Source: CAYJAY01 sp964370715
GTDB lineage: Bacteria > Bacillota > Clostridia > Oscillospirales > Ruminococcaceae
DNA length: 64,000 nt
Direction of reading: 5' to 3'
NCBI GenBank assembly: GCA_964370715.1
Contig: CAYJKJ010000003.1
Coordinates: forward strand, 62,001 to 126,000
Each line of letters opens with the position of its first letter. Positions within the stretch are counted from its first letter, which is position 1. The position numbers and the translations under genes are program-made. Under the pieces are notes generated by a model. That model searched no databases and was not told the origin of the DNA. It worked only from the letters and a program-made list of their open reading frames with translations. This document shows positions 24,266 through 33,100 of the stretch, piece by piece.

Positions 24266-25702
24266 TTAACTTTTCTCGATAATCCTTGTGAAAAACTCTA
24301 TTGTTTTTACTATAGATTCGATTCTTATATATTCATTGTTTCCGTGGATTGTTTTTCTTTCTTCGCTTGTTAAATCCATAGCCGAAAAACGATAGACCCT
24401 GTCCGATATTCTTCCGTAGTGGCGGCTGTCGGAACATTGAACCATAAGATACGGCGACACTAGCGATCCCTGCCATGTTTCGGCTACCGCCGACGATATC
24501 GTCTCCCATGCTTTGCATTTTGTATCGGATATACGGCTAGGTTCCATCGAATCGATCACCTCAACCTTGATATCAGCGTTGTTTATTGTTTTTGTTATCA
24601 AATCGACAACGGAATCTACGCTGTCGTTTGGGTTTATTCTTATGTTTGAAGCCATCTCGGCTTTGGGAGGCAAAACGTTTAAGGCGCTTGAACCTTCCAT
24701 CTTGGTAAACGCTATCGTTGTCCTAACCAAAGCGTTTAATTCTCCGCCCGCTTTTCGACAAAACAAGTCGAGAACACCTTTAAAACACCAAAGATTGGCG
24801 AAGATCATTCTAAACAAAAACGTTGAATGTCGCCCCAAAACGTCAAACATCTCGGCAACTGGTTTTGTTATATGGCAACTAAATGGGTTTTTTTCAACCT
24901 TTAAGCAAGCGGCCGAAAGCTTTCCAATTGGGGTGACGGGGGGCGGTGCTGAAGCATGACCGCCGGCAGAAAACGTTTGATAACGGATATTCAAAAGCCC
25001 TTTTTCCGCTATCCCAATCAATGCGCAAGGAGCTTTAACGCCGGGGAAAACTCCCTCAACAACCGCTCCTCCCTCATCCAAAACCATTCCGGGAACGATG
25101 CCGTTTTGTTCAAAATAATCAACAATTTTTGGCGCTCCTGCTCCGCTTACCTCTTCGCTTCCCGAAAACGCAAGGTAGATATCGTTTTTTGGTTTAAAAC
25201 CTTTTTCGATAAGGCGATTAGCCGAAAAAAGAATTCCGTTTAATGTCGCTTTGGTGTCGAGCGTTCCTCTTCCGAAAATCTTTCCGTCTTTCTTTATAGC
25301 CTCAAACGGCTCTATATCCCAAAGCTCTTGGTTGACCGGAACAACGTCGTAGTGTGACATGAGAACTGTCGGGTTTTCCCGGCTTTCCCCTTCCCATTTA
25401 AAGAGCAACCCTCTTCCATCGAAACTTTTCACTTCGCAGTTGTTCGAAACAAACGGATACAGCACCGGGATTAAATCAACAAGTTTTTGAAACTCTTTGT
25501 CATCTTCTTTTGAGCTATCGTTATAAGAAATCGTTTTGCATCTAACAAGTTCCCTTAGCGCTTCAACCGCTTTGTCGCCATCAAAATCAATCTCAACCGC
25601 TTTGTGTTCTTTAGTTGCATATGGTTTAAACATAATCGTTCTCATGACAACAACCGCAACAAAAACAGCGACAACCGCCAACAATATGTATATAGCAAAC
25701 AT
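24266..25702 (-). CDS. M20-family metallopeptidase (carboxypeptidase S-like), membrane anchored
   Basis: 478 residues with an N-terminal membrane helix (3-22), then the di-zinc M20 fold: MSHYDVVPV (metal His, catalytic Asp), GRGTLDTKA (bridging Asp), SGSEEVSG (catalytic Glu) and a C-terminal HGNNEY His. It is closest in layout to yeast carboxypeptidase S and related aminoacylases that cleave small peptides or N-acyl amino acids. Its start overlaps the stop of the upstream membrane gene (TAATG), the third gene of a three-gene operon. Confidence 0.9.
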   Translation of the reverse strand: MFAIYILLAVVAVFVAVVVMRTIMFKPYATKEHKAVEIDFDGDKAVEALRELVRCKTISYNDSSKEDDKEFQKLVDLIPVLYPFVSNNCEVKSFDGRGLLFKWEGESRENPTVLMSHYDVVPVNQELWDIEPFEAIKKDGKIFGRGTLDTKATLNGILFSANRLIEKGFKPKNDIYLAFSGSEEVSGAGAPKIVDYFEQNGIVPGMVLDEGGAVVEGVFPGVKAPCALIGIAEKGLLNIRYQTFSAGGHASAPPPVTPIGKLSAACLKVEKNPFSCHITKPVAEMFDVLGRHSTFLFRMIFANLWCFKGVLDLFCRKAGGELNALVRTTIAFTKMEGSSALNVLPPKAEMASNIRINPNDSVDSVVDLITKTINNADIKVEVIDSMEPSRISDTKCKAWETISSAVAETWQGSLVSPYLMVQCSDSRHYGRISDRVYRFSAMDLTSEERKTIHGNNEYIRIESIVKTIEFFTRIIEKS

Positions 25703-26367
25703 TATAGAACTCCTTTTTTATATAGAAATCTCGAAAATCCAAGGGTGAACAAAACGCCAACCGGAACCATTATTCCAACCGTCGAAGCATTTAAAGCCGG
25801 AACGGTTATAAATAAAATCAACATCAAGATAAGCGGTGCTATCGCTATCTTAAGATTTTTAGAAACAAACACGACCGCAAGGCCTCCAAACAGCGCCGGT
25901 ATAATCTGTTCAAACGCCGGAGCTAGAACGGGCGATTCAAGTATTGGGGTCAACGGAACTATTAGCACCACCCCAATTATAATTATTATCGTTGTAACGA
26001 TGCTTGAAACCGCAATAGCTATCGTTGAGATAACCTCTCCCTCTTCCGAATTCGCTTTAACGTCTGCTTGTTCAAGCGCCCCCAAAGCGCAGGGAAGTTT
26101 AAGGTTTGATATATTGCCCGTCACAAACGAAAGGTATGACCCTCCCGCTCCGAGCATCGGTATATAAGTAAACGTTTCAACAATCGAGACCGCCCAATAC
26201 ATCGGCGCAGTTGCGAGAAGACCAAACAAAAGGCCTTGAATATCGGGGGTTGCGTTGAAGATTATCGCAATAACAACGGGAAAAAGCAACAATATAACCG
26301 CAACGGATAGATTCCAAATTCTTCCGTCACGATGGACAGAATTCATATATTCAGTGTAGTTTTTCAT
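25702..26367 (-). CDS. Multi-pass membrane protein, putative transporter subunit
   Basis: 221 residues with about six or seven hydrophobic helices. Between the first pair and the later helices lies LGAGGSYLSFVTGNISNLKLPCALGALEQADVKA, a conserved-looking loop, then an Ile-rich stretch. It lies 15 bp after the DUF5058 gene and overlaps the M20 peptidase start. Sequence alone gives no known family. Context suggests it works with DUF5058 as a two-part transporter feeding peptidase substrates. Confidence 0.65.
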   Translation of the reverse strand: MKNYTEYMNSVHRDGRIWNLSVAVILLLFPVVIAIIFNATPDIQGLLFGLLATAPMYWAVSIVETFTYIPMLGAGGSYLSFVTGNISNLKLPCALGALEQADVKANSEEGEVISTIAIAVSSIVTTIIIIIGVVLIVPLTPILESPVLAPAFEQIIPALFGGLAVVFVSKNLKIAIAPLILMLILFITVPALNASTVGIMVPVGVLFTLGFSRFLYKKGVL

Positions 26368-26382
26368 TTTTTCTCCTCCCTT

Positions 26383-27120
26383 TTAACCCATCCACGATGT
26401 TAAAGGAATCGCAGACGCCATTCCAACAACAAGACTAATCGGTAAAGCATAATCCGAGATCCAAGCTATTTTATATTTTTTAAGTAAAAGCCCCGATATT
26501 ATCATAACAACACTTGAAACAAGCATAACAAAAACAGGAATAAGACCTTTAAACGATCCTTCAAAAACCATTAAAACATCGCCGAAAACATATCCTACAA
26601 ACGCCGAAATCATTCCTATAAAAAGTGCTGATGTAAAGATATCCGCCCATTTTTTATCTCGGTTTTCAAGTTTAACCAATCCACCTTGAACCTTTTTGCC
26701 AACGAGAGGAACCATCCAAATTCCAACAAATATACTAATCGTCATAACAAGAAGTATCGTTACATATTGGTCGGCGTTTAATGAACCTGCTTGACCCAAC
26801 GAAAGCCCCATCGAAGTCATGGCGTTTGAGGCGGCTATCGTTTCATACGAAAGCGAACCTACAACGCTTAGCCTAACCCAAGGAAGCGGTATTCCAAGGC
26901 TTTTTGACAACGCTATAACGCTTATTACGATGGCTATCGCGGGCGCAATGGTGAAGATAGCCGCATTCACCATAACCTTTTTGATTTTAGAACTATCAAT
27001 CCCTATCTCATTTGCCCTTCTAACTGCTTTCAACAGGAAATATATCGATTGCGCAACGACAACAGCGACAACTATTCCCGAGAGAACAAACAGCACAGGG
27101 CTGTTAACGCTAAATTCCAT
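26383..27120 (-). CDS. DUF5058 family membrane protein
   Basis: 245 residues with about seven hydrophobic helices. The segments AQSIYFLLKAVRRANEIGID, FTIAPAIAIVISVIALSKSLGIPLPWVRLSVVGS and SYETIAASNAM are the ones I associate with DUF5058. It is the first gene of the operon (GGAGG before ATG 27120). The family is uncharacterised. Pairing with a second membrane protein and an M20 peptidase suggests uptake of peptides or acylated amino acids. Confidence 0.75.
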   Translation of the reverse strand: MEFSVNSPVLFVLSGIVVAVVVAQSIYFLLKAVRRANEIGIDSSKIKKVMVNAAIFTIAPAIAIVISVIALSKSLGIPLPWVRLSVVGSLSYETIAASNAMTSMGLSLGQAGSLNADQYVTILLVMTISIFVGIWMVPLVGKKVQGGLVKLENRDKKWADIFTSALFIGMISAFVGYVFGDVLMVFEGSFKGLIPVFVMLVSSVVMIISGLLLKKYKIAWISDYALPISLVVGMASAIPLTSWMG

Positions 27121-27284
27121 AAAACTCTAATCCTCCATTTTTCATACCATATCATTTTAACATAGTTTTAATAAACTATCCAGCTATTAAACCCACAAAT
27201 TAAAACAACTTGAACTATTAAAAAAACTTGTTTTCTGTTTAATTAATTTTTGATATAATAATAAAAAAACGGAGGCAATTTTTA

Positions 27285-27497
27285 ATGGATAAAAAACTTA
27301 TCGAAAGAATAAACGAACTCGCCAGAAAGTCGAGAACCGAGCAAGGCCTAACCGAAAACGAAAAGCAAGAGCAAGCCGAACTTCGCAGACAATATATCGA
27401 TGCTTTTGTCGGAAACACAAAAGCCGGGCTTGAAAGCATTCGAGTTGTCGACGAAAAGGGAAACAAGGTTCCAATCAAGAAAAAAGATATCACTTAA
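27285..27497 (+). CDS. DUF896 (UPF0291) family protein, YnzC-like
   Basis: 70-residue charged helical protein: INELARKSRTEQGLTENEKQEQ...LRRQYIDAF, then SIRVVDEKGN. This is the YnzC/UPF0291 pattern, a two-helix hairpin with a short tail. In Bacillus the homologue is encoded near SOS genes; its function is unclear. TATAAT lies at 27254-27259 and GGAGG precedes the ATG. Its last eight bases overlap the convergent gerC gene. Confidence 0.9.
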   Translation: MDKKLIERINELARKSRTEQGLTENEKQEQAELRRQYIDAFVGNTKAGLESIRVVDEKGNKVPIKKKDIT

Positions 27498-28569
27498 AAT
27501 ATTCCACATCCACTTTAAGCTTTATAGCGCCGCTATCAAGAATCTCTTCAATCGACATATCGTTAAACCTGTCTTTATCGATTAAATTAAGATAAAACTT
27601 TATGTTGTTTTCGTTTTGGATTTCATGTTCAACGAGAAATTCAAAATAGACGACCGCAAGGTTTTCTAGATAGCTATTGCTTAGCTGTTCAACTGTCGCT
27701 ATCTCTTGTTTTGTTATAGCCGGAGAACCTACGGCTGTTTTAGCGGAACTTTTAATGCTTATCAAAAGTTGATTGTTAATAAAATCAGCCATCATTTTGC
27801 AAGACATATCTTCAAGGAATATTTGATTTTGTTTCGAATTAATCTCGGTTACAAACTTTGTTTGTATTAGCCCGTCGTTCAAAAGCATGATCGCTTGCTT
27901 TTGTTCATCCTCAGTAATCTCAACGAAATCAAAATCCTTAAAAAATGCAACGCTGTCGATTTCTATCCTGTCGCCAGCTGAGTTTTCCGCTTTATCGGTC
28001 AACTCGATATATGGCAAAAACAACGTTTCGGATTTTGTCTCAAACTGGTTTAACAGATTATATATGGGAAATCCGAAATTTGCGCTTTTGGATTTAATAT
28101 CAAGCATTTCGTTAAATCGTTCTATCTCTAAAATCTCATCCTCGTTGCTTTTTAGCACCTCATAGGCGTTGTCGGAGTAAAACACATTTGTGTTAGCTTC
28201 GACATATTTGTTTTGAACAAGAAACAAAACAGAGTCTATCATATTTTGATCTTCAATCCCCGAACCCAAAACCAATATTTTGTTTTGCTTATAAAAAAGG
28301 CTGTCTAGCTTTTGTTTGTTTATCTCGTTAAACGCTTCTATTATAGTTGGTTTTTGAATTTCGGTATGTTCAAAGTTTTCCGAAGAAGAAAAGTCTGTCG
28401 GGTCGTTTGCCGAAAAAACTATAATCGAAACTTTATATTCTTCGTTTAGATAATCAACCCCAATAGCTACAACGGATTTTTCCCCGGATACATTAATATT
28501 CTCTATATCGCAACCCATAAACAAACAAACTGTTATTATTAAATTTATAAAACAAATCGTTTTTTTCAT
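27490..28569 (-). CDS. gerAC: Spore germination lipoprotein, Ger(x)C family
   Basis: C subunit of a GerA-type nutrient germinant receptor in the spore inner membrane. The start is ATG 28569 (AAAGGTGG upstream), giving a lipoprotein signal whose lipobox ends at FMGC (Cys near residue 20). The mature part has the family layout: EKSVVAIGVDY near the N-terminus and three alpha/beta domains to the end. About 359 residues, typical. It is last in a gerA-gerB-gerC operon with 1-nt spacing to gerB. The 3' end overlaps the convergent DUF896 gene by eight bases. Confidence 0.88.
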   Translation of the reverse strand: MKKTICFINLIITVCLFMGCDIENINVSGEKSVVAIGVDYLNEEYKVSIIVFSANDPTDFSSSENFEHTEIQKPTIIEAFNEINKQKLDSLFYKQNKILVLGSGIEDQNMIDSVLFLVQNKYVEANTNVFYSDNAYEVLKSNEDEILEIERFNEMLDIKSKSANFGFPIYNLLNQFETKSETLFLPYIELTDKAENSAGDRIEIDSVAFFKDFDFVEITEDEQKQAIMLLNDGLIQTKFVTEINSKQNQIFLEDMSCKMMADFINNQLLISIKSSAKTAVGSPAITKQEIATVEQLSNSYLENLAVVYFEFLVEHEIQNENNIKFYLNLIDKDRFNDMSIEEILDSGAIKLKVDVEYFK

Positions 28570-28570
28570 G

Positions 28571-29464
28571 TTAGACCACCTTTGAAATAAACAGAACAAG
28601 CGGAAAAAACATCAAGATAGCTTTGTATTTTATATTTTCCACCATAATGTTTTCAACCGCAAAAAACAAAAACATTATAGCTACCAAGCCGCAAAAACTT
28701 AAAAGCGAAAATATGACCGCATCGATATTAATCAAAGAGGAAACGCCCCCAATCTCAAAAGCGCTAAGATACGGAAATCTTCCCAAATGTTCGGCTTTTC
28801 CAATCGTCATTTCGCTGTATAGCGCTAGCAAAACAACCGCTAATGCGCAAGTTGCGCTGTAGTAACGAATTGTTTTTTGCGGATTTGCTATGTTGTTTTT
28901 GGAAAAATAATAAGCAAAAAACACTATCACAAAAGATGCAATTATTCGCCCGTTTAACTCAACTTCAAACGAAAGCTTGGTTATATCAAGTTTATTGATG
29001 TTGGCGATAGCAAGCCCCAAAAAAAACAAACCAAACAGCGTTAGAAACACAAACGAAAACCTCCCCTTGCTTTCCATTCCAAGCGAGTTTGCATAACAAA
29101 GCAAAACTATCACCACTATCGTTATCATCAATCCGTTAATGCCGGAAGGTTCAAAATCAATAATAAAATTTTGGTATCTTGCAAAAAAATATATAGCAAC
29201 AACTAAAAACGCCAAAGCCCAACCAAACGAAAACATCTTATATGCGATGTTTTCATTTTTTTGCGTTTTTTTCGGCGGTTGTTTGCCGGTTTTGTTGTTA
29301 TTAAAAAACATATTTAAGCAAAACACTACTCCAAGAGCTATCCCCGTTTCAATTATAACCGAAACAGTAGTTAACAGCTCATAAGAAAATATAATCGAAA
29401 AACCCGAAAACAGCCCAGCCATTGCAACAAATTGGATAGTTGAAACTCGTCCTTTTTTCTCCAT
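28571..29464 (-). CDS. gerAB: Divergent, short GerAB-like spore germination permease
   Basis: 297-residue membrane protein with about eight hydrophobic helices, placed between gerA and gerC with 1-nt gaps on both sides. That position identifies it as the B subunit, an APC-fold transporter thought to bind the germinant. GerAB proteins are usually near 365 residues with ten helices, and this one has a soluble Lys/Gln/Asn loop after helix 2 and weak sequence resemblance. It may be a reduced or fast-evolving variant. Identification is mainly by context. Confidence 0.7.
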   Translation of the reverse strand: MEKKGRVSTIQFVAMAGLFSGFSIIFSYELLTTVSVIIETGIALGVVFCLNMFFNNNKTGKQPPKKTQKNENIAYKMFSFGWALAFLVVAIYFFARYQNFIIDFEPSGINGLMITIVVIVLLCYANSLGMESKGRFSFVFLTLFGLFFLGLAIANINKLDITKLSFEVELNGRIIASFVIVFFAYYFSKNNIANPQKTIRYYSATCALAVVLLALYSEMTIGKAEHLGRFPYLSAFEIGGVSSLINIDAVIFSLLSFCGLVAIMFLFFAVENIMVENIKYKAILMFFPLVLFISKVV

Positions 29465-29465
29465 G

Positions 29466-30917
29466 CTATTTCCCTTCGTTCGTTTCGATATAGTTTGAAG
29501 TTGAAGAAGAAAATTTTCTCCAACCTTTAAATAATATCCCGTCTTTAAACAACGTTCGTTTAAGCGGGCTAAGCGGTGTTAAAATCGGAGTTCCGAGCGA
29601 CTCGATGCAGCAGATGTTCAGCAAAACAAATGCGCTTAAAACTACAAGCCCAAACGCTCCAAACGCAAACCCGGCAATTATATAAAGCACCCTCAAAAAC
29701 GACGAAGCTTTTTGAAGCGGCGGAACAAGAAAGGCGGATATTGCGCTTAGCGCCACCACCAAAAGCATAGGATGGCTAACGATACCAACCGTCGTTGCTG
29801 CTTCCCCAACCACCAGCGCACCAACAAGCCCGATAGTATGCCCTATTGGTTTTGGCAAACGAAGACCCGCTTCTTTAATTATTTCGTATATAAAGTGGAT
29901 AAAAAGCGCTTCCGCAACGAGCGGAATCCCTATAAAATTTTGGCTGGAGTATATATTATAGATTAGCTTTTGCGGTATCATTTCGGGATAGTAGTATAAG
30001 CAAGCGAGATAGACCCCCGGCAATGTAAACGAGATAATAAAACAGATGTATTTAATTATTCTCATCATCGTTGTATAGTATGGTTTGCTTGTGTAATCGT
30101 CAAACGAAGTAAAATTGTCGGAAAAAAGATACGGAAGGATAAGCGCATACGGCGTTCCGTCTACAATAACCGCAACTCTACCCTCTCGAAGTTTTCCGCA
30201 CAGGGTGTCGGGGCGTTCAGTGTAACCCACTCCCGAAAAGATCGAATATTGTTGTTGCTCTAGAAACGGTTGCAAAAAACCGCTTTCAAGCACAAGTTCG
30301 ATGTTGATGTTTGAAAGCTTTTTTGTTATGTTCTCTATAATTTCGTTTGACACCCTGTTTTTTAGATAAGCGAGAGATATCTCTGTTTTGCTTATCTTTC
30401 CTACCTTCATAAATTTAAAAACAAGATGTTCGCTTTTAATTCTTCGCCTTATAAGGCTTGTGTTAACCCTTAACGGTTCTACAAGGCTTTCCCTAGTTCC
30501 TCTGATGTTTTGTTCGCTATAGCTTTCCGACACTCCCCTAAAATTATAGCCTTGGCAAGGAAAAACAAACGCAGTTGTTGACCCCTCTGCCATCACGACA
30601 AGACACCCCGTCATTATCGCAAATATAACATCATCGATTGTTTTCATCACAAAACTCCCCATCATTTCGGGGTTTTTATTTAATAGATAATCGATTAAAC
30701 TGTCGCCACTATTAAACTTCCTATCCCTTGTCTCCATAATTTTGCGAATGAGTGTATCGTTAAAAAGCGTTAGATTAATCATCCCTTCACACCACATCAT
30801 AACACAATCTATAGTTCCTATTCTTACCGGCTTTGCGTTAAGATCGGAGGATTGCTTGCAAAGTTTCATTATTAAATCGCTGTTTTTTTTGCACGATGTC
30901 GAAAGATTGTCGCTCAT
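29466..30917 (-). CDS. gerAA: Spore germination protein GerAA family
   Basis: A subunit of a germinant receptor. About 483 residues from ATG 30917 (GGAAAGG upstream). The N-terminal soluble domain (about 1-260) includes RIGTIDCVMMWCEGMINLTLFND and the EPLRVNTSLIRRRIKSEHL segment, where GerA proteins have the highly conserved PxxxFxExLxxNxxLIRRRI motif. The membrane half then carries SFTLPGVYLACLYYYPEMIPQ, LRLPKPIGHTIGLVGALVVG and HPMLLVVALSAI. First gene of the ger operon, divergent from DUF421. Confidence 0.93.
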   Translation of the reverse strand: MSDNLSTSCKKNSDLIMKLCKQSSDLNAKPVRIGTIDCVMMWCEGMINLTLFNDTLIRKIMETRDRKFNSGDSLIDYLLNKNPEMMGSFVMKTIDDVIFAIMTGCLVVMAEGSTTAFVFPCQGYNFRGVSESYSEQNIRGTRESLVEPLRVNTSLIRRRIKSEHLVFKFMKVGKISKTEISLAYLKNRVSNEIIENITKKLSNINIELVLESGFLQPFLEQQQYSIFSGVGYTERPDTLCGKLREGRVAVIVDGTPYALILPYLFSDNFTSFDDYTSKPYYTTMMRIIKYICFIISFTLPGVYLACLYYYPEMIPQKLIYNIYSSQNFIGIPLVAEALFIHFIYEIIKEAGLRLPKPIGHTIGLVGALVVGEAATTVGIVSHPMLLVVALSAISAFLVPPLQKASSFLRVLYIIAGFAFGAFGLVVLSAFVLLNICCIESLGTPILTPLSPLKRTLFKDGILFKGWRKFSSSTSNYIETNEGK

Positions 30918-31026
30918 TTTTTTAACCTTTCCTTTCCTACATTTGAGAAAAATCCAATATCCTTTTAAAATATTATTGCGTTTTTCGGATAAAATAACCA
31001 TTAGAAATTTAAAAAGGATGTTATTA

Positions 31027-31665
31027 ATGCTAATCTTTTTTGTCAGAACTATCTTGGTCTACGTTCTAATTATATTTTCTATGCGCCTTATGGGAAAACG
31101 CCAACTAGGGGAACTTCAACCCAGCGAACTTGTGACAACTATTCTCGTTTCAAACCTCGCTTCGCTTCCGATTGAAAACCCCGAAATCCCTATAGCTATC
31201 TCGGTTCTTCCGATTTTTTTAATAATAAGCATCGAGATAGTCGTTTCTCTTTTCACAATTAAATCACATAGATTTGCAAAGCTCATTTCGGGTCGACATC
31301 TTGTTATCATTAAAAAAGGGGTTATAGACCAACGGCTTTTAAAAGAGCTTAGGATAAGTGTCGACGATCTTATGGAATCGTTACGAATGAGCGGTGTTCT
31401 AGATATTCGAGAAGTTGAACTCGCAATAATCGAAAGCACCGGCCAGATAAACGTGTTCACTAAAGAGGATATGCCAAAGGAAAAATTGTTTCTCCCAATA
31501 GTTATCGACGGCGCCATAAATAAAGCTTGCATGAATTTTCTTGATATCAAACCCGACTACATCGAAAAAATAATCAAAAAAAACAACACATCACTGGGTG
31601 ATGTGCTGCTACTTGAATGCAACGAACTAAAAGAAATCCATATCGTTAAAAAGGAGCTTTCATGA
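31027..31665 (+). CDS. DUF421 membrane protein (YetF/YkjA-like)
   Basis: 212 residues: three membrane helices in the first 80 residues with MRLMGKRQLGELQPSELV, then the C-terminal DUF421 domain (RHLVIIKKGVIDQRLLKELRISVDDLMESLR, EVELAIIESTGQINV). The start is ATG 31027, after AAAGG. Homologues occur in spore membranes and in spoVA-type mobile operons of Bacillus; their role is not settled. The stop overlaps the DUF4363 start (ATGA). The divergent neighbour is the gerABC operon. Confidence 0.88.
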   Translation: MLIFFVRTILVYVLIIFSMRLMGKRQLGELQPSELVTTILVSNLASLPIENPEIPIAISVLPIFLIISIEIVVSLFTIKSHRFAKLISGRHLVIIKKGVIDQRLLKELRISVDDLMESLRMSGVLDIREVELAIIESTGQINVFTKEDMPKEKLFLPIVIDGAINKACMNFLDIKPDYIEKIIKKNNTSLGDVLLLECNELKEIHIVKKELS

Positions 31666-32030
31666 ACCGAGTCGCAATTTCTTTATCGTTAATAGCTATT
31701 ATAATTGTTTTTATTGTTGCCTGTTCAATCTATGTTAATGTTTCGTTTAATGATTTTTATCAAAACCTTGAAAACGCTGTTGACCACGCTAAACAGCAAC
31801 AACTTTTGCAAGCAGAAAAAGAATTCGATGAATATCTAAAAAAGCTTGAACAACATATCGGCATCTATTCCCTTATCGCTGGGTTCGATACCCTCAACAA
31901 AGTTTCCCACGATTCAATGATAGCGCAGTATCTGATAGATATTGAAAATGTTTCGGATTTTGTCACAAAAGGTTATGAAATAATGATTTCGCTAAACCAT
32001 CTCAAAACCACATTTAACAGAGTTTTTTAA
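31662..32030 (+). CDS. DUF4363 family protein
   Basis: 122 residues: one N-terminal membrane helix (about 5-27) and an extracytoplasmic helical domain rich in Gln/Glu. DUF421-DUF4363 pairs are recurrent in Clostridia, and the 4-bp overlap shows coupling here. It has AAGGAG five bases before the ATG. Function unknown; the pair probably forms a membrane complex. Confidence 0.8.
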   Translation: MNRVAISLSLIAIIIVFIVACSIYVNVSFNDFYQNLENAVDHAKQQQLLQAEKEFDEYLKKLEQHIGIYSLIAGFDTLNKVSHDSMIAQYLIDIENVSDFVTKGYEIMISLNHLKTTFNRVF

Positions 32031-32034
32031 ACAT

Positions 32035-32238
32035 CTAAAACATAAACAAAACCACTATTAAAAAAGCGCCCACCAACAAAAGCATAGCGCCCACTATCTT
32101 GACGCTAAATATGAAAAAACTTTCGGGGTCTCTTTGTTTATCAATAAAAAGATATCTAAACATTTCATAAAACACATAGGGTTTAAAAAGCAAAAACGCT
32201 CCCACTGCCATCATTAAAACACCAAAAACTACCGCCAC
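32035..32238 (-). CDS. Small two-helix membrane protein, DUF6199-like
   Basis: 67 residues from a GTG start (AGAGGAG seven bases upstream). Helix 1 is about 2-20, a polar turn YEMFRYLFIDKQRDPESFF follows, and helix 2 is about 43-66. The pattern resembles DUF6199 small membrane proteins. No function is known. Convergent with DUF4363, with four bases between stops. Confidence 0.6.
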   Translation of the reverse strand: MAVVFGVLMMAVGAFLLFKPYVFYEMFRYLFIDKQRDPESFFIFSVKIVGAMLLLVGAFLIVVLFMF

Positions 32239-32307
32239 TTAATCGCTCCTCTTAGCATAATATATTCGTTAACATTCGTTTGCGCTGAAAATCAAATATG
32301 GTAACGC

Positions 32308-32348
32308 CCTCTCAGTCACTGCGTGACAGCTCTCCCAAAGGGAGAGCC
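32308..32348. repeat. Short double-hairpin repeat
   Basis: CTCTCAGTCACTGCGTGAC forms GTCAC-TGC-GTGAC, then GCTCTCCC-AAA-GGGAGAGC. Similar strings are very frequent in Clostridia genomes, by my recollection of the group. Only one copy is in this window. Confidence 0.6.
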
Positions 32349-32378
32349 TAGCCAAACTCGGCGTTTGATGAAAGCCAA

Positions 32379-32611
32379 ACACCCACACAAAGCAAATTAA
32401 TTCCCGAAGCGAAGCAGGCTCACATCCAACACCCACCAAACCAGCTTTTGCCAGTCACCAAGATCTCAAGCGGCAAAAGCGAGCGGATTCTTAGGGCGTG
32501 TGTCGCCCTAATTCGTTAAGGGGGGTTGTGGGGGGGTGTCGGGGGGAGTCACTGGGGGTTAGTCGAAAAACCCTCACACTCCCCCCGACATCAACAGATT
32601 CATGGCGTTTG
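32379..32611 (+). repeat. R3 structured repeat, copy 1
   Basis: About 233 bp, with stems GCTTTTGCC/GGCAAAAGC, TTAGGGCG/CGCCCTAA and a long one GTCGGGGGGAGT/ACTCCCCCCGAC enclosing GGGGGTT/AACCC. It is highly similar to copy 2 at 44470-44699, except for compensatory changes in the long stem. Confidence 0.9.
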
Positions 32612-32627
32612 CTGAGAGAAAAACGCC

Positions 32628-33086
32628 CTATTTTTTAGATTTTAAAAGCGTTTCAAGCTCCGACATAAATGTGTTGATATCCTTAAACTCTCTATAGACT
32701 GAAGCAAAACGAACATACGCAACTTCATCTATCTGTTTCAATTTTTCCATAGCAAGTTCTCCAACTATTTCGGAATGGATCTCTCGTTCCATAGAATTTT
32801 GAAGTTTCAATTCGATTTCGTCAACCGCTTTTTCGATAGTTTCGGTCGAAACATGGCGTTTTTCGCAAGCCCTCAAAAGCCCGTTCATAAGTTTTCCTTT
32901 GTCAAACTGTTCCCTCGAGCCATCTTTTTTTGCAATCATTATCGGAACCGTTTCGATAGCCTCATATGTAGTATATCGACCCACGCATTTTGTGCATTCT
33001 CTTCTTCTTCTTATCTTGGAATCGTCTTCAGTTGGGCGGCTGTCGATAACCTTTGTATCAATGTCTCCGCAAAAAGGGCATTTCAT
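32628..33086 (-). CDS. nrdR: Transcriptional repressor NrdR
   Basis: Nucleotide-sensing repressor of ribonucleotide reductase genes. 152 residues: zinc ribbon CPFC...CTKC (3-34), RPTEDDSKIRRRRECTKCVGRYTTYE, then the ATP-cone domain (VPIMIAKKDGSREQFDKGKLMNGLLRACEKR) and VAYVRFASVYREF. All core elements are present. It is 14 bp downstream of the isomerase gene, so the two may be cotranscribed. No nrd genes are in the window. Confidence 0.96.
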   Translation of the reverse strand: MKCPFCGDIDTKVIDSRPTEDDSKIRRRRECTKCVGRYTTYEAIETVPIMIAKKDGSREQFDKGKLMNGLLRACEKRHVSTETIEKAVDEIELKLQNSMEREIHSEIVGELAMEKLKQIDEVAYVRFASVYREFKDINTFMSELETLLKSKK

Positions 33087-33100
33087 ATTTTAAAAGTCTC

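Larger units (their letters stand above)
32239..32627. other. 389-bp intergenic region holding repeats
   Basis: No reading frame of interest. It contains a double-hairpin repeat at 32308-32348 and a complete R3 element at 32379-32611. Confidence 0.8.

Noticed and set aside
30742..31026. 95-residue N-terminal extension of the DUF421 protein
   Set aside because: The extension is antisense to gerA, while ATG 31027 has a ribosome site and begins at the first membrane helix of the family.
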